Below, one piece after another: positions 16,833 through 22,944 of a stretch of DNA of 27,142 nucleotides. The translations under genes and the position numbers were made by a program. Where the stretch lies: assembly GCA_039805165.1 (NCBI GenBank), contig JBDLUS010000041.1, positions 1 through 27,142 on the forward strand, in the 5' to 3' direction. Within the stretch, counting starts at the first letter, position 1. Each line of letters starts with the position of its first letter. The stretch comes from CAIZGX01 sp039805165 (GTDB lineage: Bacteria; Bacteroidota; Bacteroidia; Flavobacteriales_D; Sanyastnellaceae). Under the pieces are notes generated by a model. That model was not told the origin of the DNA. It ran no database searches and worked only from the letters and a program-made list of their open reading frames with translations.

Positions 16833-18250
16833 TTTTTTTCGAACAGTGCCACCGCCTCTAAATGTGAGGTGTGTGGGAACTGGTCTACGAAACTAATTTT
16901 CTTCAGCTGATATCCCGATAGAATAAGCGTTTCACAATCTCGTGCTTGAGTTGCAGGATTACATGAAATGTAAACAATGCGCTTCGCGTCGAGTGCTATT
17001 ACTTTTCTTAGCGTCTTTGGTGCGATTCCGCCGCGCGGTGGGTCAAGTACAAGCGTGTTGATTTGATTTTGAAATTGCGGTTGCTCCAATAAGAATTTCC
17101 CTACATCTGCTGCGAAGAATTCGATATTCGAAACATTGTTTTCTTGTGCATTTTTCTTCGCGTCTTCAATGGCTGCATCCACAATATCAACACCTACAAC
17201 GGGCAATGAAGTTTTCTGCGCAATGAGTTGTCCAATTGTTCCTGTTCCGCAAAATAAATCGAGGATATATCCATTTGGTACTTCTTCCGGATTGCAGTAG
17301 TCGATTGCTTTGGTATAAAGTCTTTCTGCGCTTTTCGGATTGGTTTGAAAGAAGCTCTTCATGTTTACTTTGAACTTCAATCCCAATAAAATTTCTTCGA
17401 TTTCCGAATTTCCATATAGCAGATGCGATGAGCCATTCAAAGGCTCAGCGCGGTCACCTGTATCGTCGTTCAGTGTATGAATAATTCCTCCGCAACGATC
17501 TCCGAGTATGTCTAAAACGAGTTTCACAAATCCATCGCGATCGAATTGCTCCAGTCCTTCAGATGAAGTAACAAGATTGATTAGAAGCAAGTCGTGTGTG
17601 AAAGATTTTCGAACGACAACGTATCTGAAGAAACCTTCGCGTCTAGGCGGGTGCCATGCTGGAAGTCCGCTGTTTTCGCAAAAGGTACGAATGCGATGCA
17701 AGTTGTTTTCGAATGTCGCATCGAAGAGGCCTGATTCCGCATCGAGATTTTCAACCATCCACCACGTTCCTCTGTGCTTGAAACCTAATCCGAAATCATC
17801 GAGTTCTGTTTTGGTTGGAAGGTCATAGCGGATAGCGCTGAAGCTATATTCCATTTTGTTTCTGTAGTTCCAAACAGATGGAGATTCAATGTATTCATCG
17901 AACAGTTCAGCAATGTTTTCAATTTTACCAATGCGCTTGTAGAGTTGAAGACACGAATCTTTTTTCGCTTCGTGCTGCTTCTCTATTGGCCATGCTGCGT
18001 AGGGTGCGCCTGGAATACGCTGGTAAGGCAAGTCTATTTCGTCTGGAGAATTTTCAAGCACTTCAATCAATTTGCAATTTGCAAATCGCTTGTCGGACTT
18101 GATTACTTGTGCTCGCACGAGTTGTCCTGGAAAAGTGTTTTCAACAAAAACAGTAAAATCGCCTTTGTCGGTTTTCAATAGCCCTATTCCATTGCCTCCA
18201 AAGGCAAAGCGGTCTATTTTAATGTCGAGTATTTGGTTTCTTTTTAGCAC
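16829..18250 (-). CDS. rlmD: RNA uracil-C5 methyltransferase, RlmD/TrmA family, without Fe-S cysteines
   Basis: A 473-residue SAM-dependent methyltransferase that makes 5-methyluridine in 23S rRNA or tRNA. It has an N-terminal TRAM domain (IDRFAFGGNGIG, then FVENTFPGQLVRAQVI), the SAM loop ILDLFCGTGTIGQL, LVLDPPRGGI, catalytic Cys430 in ISCNPATQARD, and HTSHLEAVALFE near the end. The cluster-binding C-x5-C-x2-C of classic RlmD is absent; that segment reads PGAPYAAWPIEKQ, a pattern I associate with a cluster-free branch. I chose GTG 18250 because the open frame further upstream (to 18517) is only translated 12-bp repeat. The exact target base is uncertain, so the symbol reflects the closest family. 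Confidence 0.82.
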   Translation of the reverse strand: MLKRNQILDIKIDRFAFGGNGIGLLKTDKGDFTVFVENTFPGQLVRAQVIKSDKRFANCKLIEVLENSPDEIDLPYQRIPGAPYAAWPIEKQHEAKKDSCLQLYKRIGKIENIAELFDEYIESPSVWNYRNKMEYSFSAIRYDLPTKTELDDFGLGFKHRGTWWMVENLDAESGLFDATFENNLHRIRTFCENSGLPAWHPPRREGFFRYVVVRKSFTHDLLLINLVTSSEGLEQFDRDGFVKLVLDILGDRCGGIIHTLNDDTGDRAEPLNGSSHLLYGNSEIEEILLGLKFKVNMKSFFQTNPKSAERLYTKAIDYCNPEEVPNGYILDLFCGTGTIGQLIAQKTSLPVVGVDIVDAAIEDAKKNAQENNVSNIEFFAADVGKFLLEQPQFQNQINTLVLDPPRGGIAPKTLRKVIALDAKRIVYISCNPATQARDCETLILSGYQLKKISFVDQFPHTSHLEAVALFEKN

Positions 18251-18272
18251 GGGGCAAAGATATGTTCTTCGA

Positions 18273-18512
18273 AAGATGCTTTGCAAGATACTTTGTAAGA
18301 TACTTTGTAAGTTACTTCGTAAGATACGGTGTACGATACTTTGTAAGATGCTTCGTAAGATACTTGGTAAGATACTTGGTAAGATACGGTGTAAGATACT
18401 TGGTAAGATGCTTCGTAAGATACTTCGTAAGATACTTCGTAAGATGTTGCACAAGATTCTACGAAAGGTTTCGCGAAGCGTCTTGCGTAGCATCTTTCGC
18501 AGAATCTTGCAA
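18273..18512. repeat. Array of twenty 12-bp tandem repeats
   Basis: Twenty contiguous 12-base units occupy exactly 240 bp with no spacers. The consensus of the first fourteen is AAGATACTTCGT, with variants AAGATACTTGGT, AAGATACTTTGT, AAGATACGGTGT and AAGATGCTTCGT. Units 15-20 drift (AAGATGTTGCAC, AAGATTCTACGA, AAGGTTTCGCGA and so on). The last ones read as reverse complements of the early type, giving a large hairpin at 18452-18509. The preceding TATGTTCTTCGA (18261-18272) may be a decayed unit. The array fills nearly all of the gap between two divergent genes. A related patch lies at 26325-26412. Because no unit contains a stop in several frames, it creates false long ORFs on both strands. 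Confidence 0.95.
18452..18509. repeat. Inverted repeat (hairpin) at the right end of the 12-bp array
   Basis: Left arm CAAGATTCTACGAAAG (18452-18467) and right arm CTTTCGCAGAATCTTG (18494-18509) pair over 16 positions with one mismatch, leaving a 26-nt loop that itself contains the palindrome TTCGCGAA. No T-run follows either arm. It could act as an RNA structure if transcribed, or mark an inverted end of the repeat element. Confidence 0.85.
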
Positions 18513-18521
18513 AGCATTAAT

Positions 18522-18529
18522 TATCTTCG
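18522..18529 (+). promoter_or_regulatory. Candidate -7 box for the EYKA-repeat gene
   Basis: TATCTTCG at 18522-18529 fits the Bacteroidota TAnnTTTG -7 element at all but one fixed position and would start transcription about 15 nt before the ATG at 18550. A TTTC at 18495-18498 is the only upstream partner, and it overlaps the terminal hairpin of the repeat array. Weak evidence. Confidence 0.25.
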
Positions 18530-18549
18530 TTGAAACAAAAAACACAGTT

Positions 18550-18885
18550 ATGAAATCGATCTTTCTACTTTTTGCATTGTGTGCATTTGGAATAAGCGCG
18601 AGTGCTCAAAAGATTTATTCAGTAGATGCAGAATACAAGGCGCAGGTGAAGGTATATGTTGTGGATGCGGAGTACAAAGCCGATTTGTTGGTATACAAAG
18701 AAGACGCAGAGTACAAGGCTGGAAAGAACGATGGCCGCTGGTATTTCGTAGATACTGAGTATAAGGCAAACAAGAAGATTTATTTTGAAGATGCTGAATA
18801 CAAAGCCGATTTAAAAATCTATTTCGTTGATGCGGAATACAAGGCAGGTTGGAAGAATGCTTCTAAGAAGCAGTTGTTGTATTAG
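18550..18885 (+). CDS. Small secreted protein of six EYKA repeats (DUF6150-like)
   Basis: A 111-residue protein with a clear signal peptide (KSIFLLFALCAFGISASAQ, cleavage expected before or after Gln20). It is followed by about six imperfect repeats of 13 residues of the form Y-x-V-D-A-E-Y-K-A-x-x-K-hydrophobic, with one longer third unit of 16 (containing GKNDGRW). The alternating pattern suggests short beta-strands in a small solenoid or barrel. It resembles small Bacteroidota proteins placed in a domain of unknown function (I believe DUF6150), but I have no functional evidence. Probably periplasmic or surface-exposed. ATG 18550 is chosen since the upstream open frame is only repeat array. 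The 3' end overlaps the 48-residue minus-strand gene by 23 bp. Confidence 0.85.
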   Translation: MKSIFLLFALCAFGISASAQKIYSVDAEYKAQVKVYVVDAEYKADLLVYKEDAEYKAGKNDGRWYFVDTEYKANKKIYFEDAEYKADLKIYFVDAEYKAGWKNASKKQLLY

Positions 18886-19009
18886 TCTTGTTGACTTCCA
18901 GCTGTTTCATTTTTTTTATGTAAGCAACTGTAAGGGTATCTAGTGATTTTGATTTGCCTTTGCTTTTTAAAAATGATTCGGCGTATTCTTTAAGATTTTC
19001 TTTATTCAT
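18863..19009 (-). CDS. 48-residue protein coupled to the GNAT-like gene
   Basis: A short ORF starting at ATG 19009 and ending at TAG 18863-18865. Its start lies inside the stop region of the preceding gene (ATGAATAA, 8-base overlap), a typical layout for translationally coupled genes. The protein begins MNKENLKEYAESFLKSKGKS, is lysine-rich, and looks like one or two amphipathic helices (residues 3-16 and 25-38) followed by a Thr-rich tail. I do not recognise the family. The overlap, same strand, sensible codon content and lack of another gene in this stretch support it as real. It may be a partner of the upstream protein. The 3' end overlaps the EYKA-repeat gene by 23 bp in the opposite direction. 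Confidence 0.6.
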   Translation of the reverse strand: MNKENLKEYAESFLKSKGKSKSLDTLTVAYIKKMKQLEVNKTNTTTAS

Positions 19010-19529
19010 TTTTACTGTAATATTTGTCCACGAGTACTTTCGATTCTTGGGAATTAATCATCATTCGGCCTTTACCGATATGTGATGCTTTTAATACTTT
19101 TTTATAATGATCAATTAATTTGGTTTTAGCGTCAAAAGCTACTATTCCTTCGAATCCTTTTTCAAAGGACAATTTACAAATAAAAGCTACAAGATTTCCA
19201 AGAACGCCCAAGTATTTCTTGATTGGTTTCCTATTTGAAGGCGCATTTTCGATTAGGTGAATGAAGATAAAGTTTTGTCTAATTTCACAAGCAATTAAAC
19301 CTTGAGTCTCCTCTTCGAAGTCACTAGTTGTTAACTTATAGACTAAGCAATTCGGGTATTCTCGATACAAGTTTTTCCAGTTAAAAAGCCAATTGTTTTT
19401 TTTGTTGAATCTTCTAAGTTCAATTTGTTCAACGACACTGATTTTTGTGGTTTTTATTTCTCCTGTATTTCGGTTTTCAATGGAGCTTGTTAGTTTATCA
19501 ATTCGGAAATTAAGGAATTTGTTTTTCAT
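19002..19529 (-). CDS. GNAT-like acetyltransferase-fold protein
   Basis: A 175-residue cytoplasmic protein. Residues 60-95 (NCLVYKLTTSDFEEETQGLIA then FIFIHLIENAP) look like the central strands of a GNAT fold. Residues 104-134 (KKYLGVLGNLVAFICKLSFEKGFEGIV) resemble motif A, where a glycine-containing loop and helix bind acetyl-CoA. Asp139-His141-Tyr142 (LIDHYKKVLKASHIG) resembles the C-terminal tyrosine motif region. Bacteroidota have many similar small proteins without assigned function. It heads a two-gene minus-strand unit with the 48-residue protein and is divergent from the SLC13 transporter (73-bp gap). The acetyltransferase activity and substrate are inference. Confidence 0.65.
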   Translation of the reverse strand: MKNKFLNFRIDKLTSSIENRNTGEIKTTKISVVEQIELRRFNKKNNWLFNWKNLYREYPNCLVYKLTTSDFEEETQGLIACEIRQNFIFIHLIENAPSNRKPIKKYLGVLGNLVAFICKLSFEKGFEGIVAFDAKTKLIDHYKKVLKASHIGKGRMMINSQESKVLVDKYYSKNE

Positions 19530-19602
19530 TGTTTTTTAATGACAAATCTCAATTGCTTTTCTGAATAGCCTTGCAAATAGATATTCCTATAAAACGCATA
19601 AA

Positions 19603-21039
19603 ATGATGGAACTGTTGTTAAATTCGTCCATGCGAAAAATAAATCTGTTTCTTCCTGTAATACTTGCATTTGCTGTTACACTTGGGCTTCCGAATTGGTT
19701 GTCGTGGAATGAACGGGTAGTCTTGTCAACTATTTTAGTTATGCTGTGGTGGTGGATATCTGAAGTGATACCCATGGCTGTGACCGCGCTTGTTCCAATG
19801 TTGGTTTTTCCAATTGCGAATGTCATGAGCATGGAAAAGGTGGTGGTGCCGTATGCAGACAAATTTGTCTTTTTGTTTTTAGGTGGATTTCTTCTGGCAT
19901 TGGCCATTGAGAAGCACGGATTACATAAACGTATTGCTTTTCGTTTGCTCGATTTAGCGGGTAATGCGAAAGCGAGAATTTTACTTGCCGTCATGTTGTC
20001 TTCTTACGTGTTAAGCATGTGGATCAGCAACACCGCAACAGCCATGATGTTGATTCCGATAGCCGCTTCTGTTGCGCATTTGCTTGCAGCTCACAATCAC
20101 GAAGCGAAATTCAAACGTGCGTTAGTTTTGGGAGTCGCATATGCAGCGAGCATTGGCGGCATGGCCACTTTAATTGGCACCCCGCCTAACGTTGCCGCTG
20201 CCGGTATTGTGAAGGAACAGTTTGGTGAAGAGATTTCATTCTTGGATTGGATGAAGTTTGGAGTTCCTTTTTCATTGGTATTGTTGCTGCTTGTTTTTTT
20301 AGTTCTTTCTAAGATTCATTTTAAACGGAAAGAGAACATTCAGGGGGCTCATGAAGAATTACATCGCCTTCGAAAGGAGATGGGAGGAATCTCGAAGACG
20401 GAACGCAGAGTTTTGTTTGTCTTCGCCGGAGCGGTGCTCTGTTGGATTTTCCAATCTCCGATTTCTTCAGCATTGAAAATACCAGCTTTCAATGACACCT
20501 GGATTGCTTTGGCGTTCGGGTTGTCTCTCTTTTTTATTCCAAGAGATTCTGCTATACCGAATGAGCGTTCGGTTGGCTTATTGGAATGGTCCGATACAGA
20601 AAAATTGTCGTGGGGAGTGTTGCTAATGTTTGGAGGAGGACTTGCTTTGTCATTAGCATTTAAAGAAGCGGGATTGTTGGAACGCTTGGCGCAATGGCTT
20701 GCTGTGGTGAACACGGGAAGTTCTACCGTGTATTTAATTATGTTATGTGGAATAGGTCTCTTGCTTACAGCGCTCATGAGCAACTTGGCTATGGTTACGT
20801 TGTTTGTCCCTATTGTTGGCCTACTTGCTCAGGCCAATGGTATTTCACCTGCCGCATGGGCTATTCCTGTTACGCTGGCTGCGAGTTGTGATTTCATGTT
20901 TCCGATGAGTACTCCTCCGAATGCGATTGCATATGGGACAGGATGGGTGAAGGCCAAGGACATGTTCACCATTGGCATTGTGGTGAATGTTATTTCTTTT
21001 TTGTTGTTGGTGGGGATGGTGGTTATGATGGCACATTAA
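19603..21039 (+). CDS. SLC13/DASS-family sodium-coupled anion symporter
   Basis: A 478-residue membrane protein with roughly eleven or twelve hydrophobic segments, probably a sodium-coupled carrier of dicarboxylates, citrate, sulfate or phosphate. The two inverted halves carry the DASS signatures S142-N143-T144 (WISNTATAMML) with GTPPN near 191-195, and S393-N394 (MSNLAMVTLF) with TPPNAIAYGTG near 437-447. The second motif is SNL rather than SNT, a variant of the transport site. Early WWWISEVIPMAVTALVP is also typical. Substrate cannot be told by eye. ATG 19603 or ATG 19633 (MRKINLF) could be the start. The gene converges with the 394-residue gene, and both stops use one TTAA. Confidence 0.9.
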   Translation: MMELLLNSSMRKINLFLPVILAFAVTLGLPNWLSWNERVVLSTILVMLWWWISEVIPMAVTALVPMLVFPIANVMSMEKVVVPYADKFVFLFLGGFLLALAIEKHGLHKRIAFRLLDLAGNAKARILLAVMLSSYVLSMWISNTATAMMLIPIAASVAHLLAAHNHEAKFKRALVLGVAYAASIGGMATLIGTPPNVAAAGIVKEQFGEEISFLDWMKFGVPFSLVLLLLVFLVLSKIHFKRKENIQGAHEELHRLRKEMGGISKTERRVLFVFAGAVLCWIFQSPISSALKIPAFNDTWIALAFGLSLFFIPRDSAIPNERSVGLLEWSDTEKLSWGVLLMFGGGLALSLAFKEAGLLERLAQWLAVVNTGSSTVYLIMLCGIGLLLTALMSNLAMVTLFVPIVGLLAQANGISPAAWAIPVTLAASCDFMFPMSTPPNAIAYGTGWVKAKDMFTIGIVVNVISFLLLVGMVVMMAH

Positions 21040-22220
21040 TTCTTTAAGAAACTCACCAGATTCCTATCAACGCCAATCTTCTTCAATTCGCCATTCGCAC
21101 CAGAAATGATATAGTGCTCTGCCATTTCATTTCCAAGAAGATCATTGATTTTCCTTCTGATCTTGGAAATGGTCTCGCTTATTTTTTGAGTGTTCGTATT
21201 GTCTGTCCGCTCATTGATGCGCTTAGCGGCAGTATCTCTTGTCGAGGTAGGGCTGACCTTTAGGTACAATTCCGTGAGCTCTTCTCTGTGTTCATCGAGC
21301 ATATTAAGTTTCACGCCTTCAGGTTTGCCTAAGAAAAACAAGTAGGTTGTTTTTTCAATCTTATCGAGTTTTAATTCAATGTTGGCAAGGTCGGGGAATT
21401 GAATTTTATAATTCGGACCGGTGATACTCATGCGGCTCGGTTTCTTCAACAAAGAGTAACGATCTCTGAAGAGGATTTCGCTGCGAGTGGCTTCCATGAT
21501 TTCAAAAACCTGATTGGCGAGAAGCGGGTCGACTTGCTTGTCTTCCAAACGCTTGACACAATCGGAGCATAAGTCGGCCGTTCGTATTTTTAAGATGAGT
21601 TCGCTTTTGTTCCCACAAAAGTCATTCATACATCCAACCGAGGTTTGATGCACACCTTCTGACATCTCGCGAATGCTTGAGAACATAAGATGACGAAGCA
21701 AATGAGTAACTATTAAATAAACGATACTCGCTCGAGAAAATCCCGGCAGGTAAAATCCCAGTCCAGATGTTTGAACAAAGCCGTCTCGTCCCCCTTTAGG
21801 ATTTGGCGCGGCAAACCAATTGAATTCATTCCCTTTATCGGTAAGAAGTATGACGAATTCAAATTCTGAAATATCATTCTTCAAGCGAAATGACTTACAT
21901 CGATCGAAAATATCGTCCCATTTTAATCGTGTTAGTTTTTGAGGAGCTTCGTCATAATAAGCCTTTTCAGAATAGCTTATTTCGTTTATAGAATAGCATA
22001 TTTCATGATGTAGCATTTCATCTGGCAAAGAATGAGAAGTGTCTCGACCAATCTCATCGCTGTTGACGAATTCGAAGCCTTCATCGTCTTCAAACACGGG
22101 CTCATCTACTGTAGATACAAATTCGAGCGGACCCGAAAACAATTGCAGTTGTTGCAAAATTTCGTGGTAGGCAGCTTGGTCTACTTCTTCTGATTTTAAT
22201 AAATGAACCCGTGTTCGCAT
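21036..22220 (-). CDS. Four-cysteine protein with winged-helix-like C-terminus
   Basis: A 394-residue soluble protein I cannot name. Residues 1-100 are acidic and variable-looking. Residues 120-190 form a compact region (FVILLTDKGNEFNWFAAPN) that includes HLLRH at 173-177, reminiscent of a zincin HExxH helix with the glutamate lost. Four cysteines follow as GCMNDFC (Cys197, Cys202) and DLCSDC (Cys218, Cys221) around the charged helix KSELILKIRTA, probably a zinc-binding knuckle pair. Residues 285-385 (KTTYLFFLGKPEGVKLNML, then ISETISKIRRKINDLL and a HYIISGANGE wing) resemble an OmpR-type winged helix. I recall similar GCxNDFC proteins in Bacteroidota but no function. It is the last gene of the ATPase-vWA unit, 17 bp after the vWA gene. 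Confidence 0.75.
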   Translation of the reverse strand: MRTRVHLLKSEEVDQAAYHEILQQLQLFSGPLEFVSTVDEPVFEDDEGFEFVNSDEIGRDTSHSLPDEMLHHEICYSINEISYSEKAYYDEAPQKLTRLKWDDIFDRCKSFRLKNDISEFEFVILLTDKGNEFNWFAAPNPKGGRDGFVQTSGLGFYLPGFSRASIVYLIVTHLLRHLMFSSIREMSEGVHQTSVGCMNDFCGNKSELILKIRTADLCSDCVKRLEDKQVDPLLANQVFEIMEATRSEILFRDRYSLLKKPSRMSITGPNYKIQFPDLANIELKLDKIEKTTYLFFLGKPEGVKLNMLDEHREELTELYLKVSPTSTRDTAAKRINERTDNTNTQKISETISKIRRKINDLLGNEMAEHYIISGANGELKKIGVDRNLVSFLKN

Positions 22221-22237
22221 GACGATAAATTTAATAA

Positions 22238-22873
22238 TTATAATTCACCAAAACCTTCCCAATTTTTGCCCGATCTTTTTTGATGAATGGAATTCTCCAG
22301 TGCATCAGCCGCAAAGTGCATGGTGTCTTTGATGTTTGCTTTTTGTGAAGAGTAAACACGAGATTGTTGCATGTTTAGTCTGCTCGCAGCGCCCCAAGCA
22401 TCGATATCTGCCCCAATGAAGGCGAAGTTCCAGTTGCCCGTTGCTTCCAATTCTTTAATCGAAGAAGAGATTTCTGGGAATTTGAACATGCGTGATGCGT
22501 TCTCTCCTCCGTCGGTGAAGATCACAATCATAACAGTGCCGTTCTTTTCTTTTAAGTCACGTCCTACTGCATACTTCATGCGGTTGATCACTGTGCCTAT
22601 GGCGTCTAGTAATCCGGTCATACCGTCTAAGACATAATCCTTCTCTGTAAGAACAGGAAGTTCGGCTGCAGGAAGATTTTCGAACACCAATTCTGGACTG
22701 TCTGAGAACAATGTGAGCGATACATATATCGGTTGATCTAAGTTGCGCTCTTGAATGGCTTTTATAGAATGAAGCTTTTCATTTAAACCTTCAAGGGTTT
22801 CTTTGTAATGCGATTGCATGCTTCCACTTTTGTCCAAGACAATGTGGTAATGGGTTGCGTTTTGTTTATTCAT
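22238..22873 (-). CDS. vWA-domain protein with intact MIDAS motif
   Basis: A 211-residue single-domain von Willebrand factor A protein, soluble and without signal peptide. The metal-ion adhesion site is complete: D14-x-S16-x-S18 in LDKSGSM, Thr86 in DGMTGLLDAIG, and Asp121 in IFTDGGENAS. The late FIGADIDAWGAASRLNM segment matches stand-alone cytoplasmic vWA proteins that often occur on phages, plasmids and in conflict-related gene sets. These domains usually bind a partner protein through the metal. It lies between the ATPase gene (71-bp gap) and the four-cysteine gene (17-bp gap), so the partner is probably one of these. Confidence 0.88.
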   Translation of the reverse strand: MNKQNATHYHIVLDKSGSMQSHYKETLEGLNEKLHSIKAIQERNLDQPIYVSLTLFSDSPELVFENLPAAELPVLTEKDYVLDGMTGLLDAIGTVINRMKYAVGRDLKEKNGTVMIVIFTDGGENASRMFKFPEISSSIKELEATGNWNFAFIGADIDAWGAASRLNMQQSRVYSSQKANIKDTMHFAADALENSIHQKRSGKNWEGFGEL

Positions 22874-22907
22874 TTTGTTTAATTATTTCGACAAAGGTGT
22901 GGTGTTG

Positions 22908-22940
22908 AACAAGGCTAAGTAAAGTTTTGACAACCTTGTT
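22908..22940 (-). promoter_or_regulatory. Intercistronic hairpin between ATPase and vWA genes
   Basis: AACAAGG (22908-22914) and CCTTGTT (22934-22940) are perfect inverted arms. On the minus-strand transcript the stem extends by three more pairs, including wobbles, with a 13-nt loop. A T-run follows only on the plus strand, where no gene is read. For the operon it would be a structured spacer that could set the relative levels of the two proteins. Confidence 0.4.
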
Positions 22941-22944
22941 TTTT

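Noticed and set aside
18273..18512. CRISPR array
   Set aside because: Units are contiguous 12-mers without spacers and no cas genes are present.
18251..18517. 89-residue N-terminal extension of the RlmD-type protein (ILRS-type repeats)
   Set aside because: It is purely the 12-bp array translated on the minus strand; the TRAM domain begins just after GTG 18250 and the remaining length is normal.
18262..18549. In-frame upstream extension of the secreted EYKA protein (RYFV-type repeats)
   Set aside because: Also translated repeat array. It would bury the signal peptide in the interior, so ATG 18550 is the sensible start.
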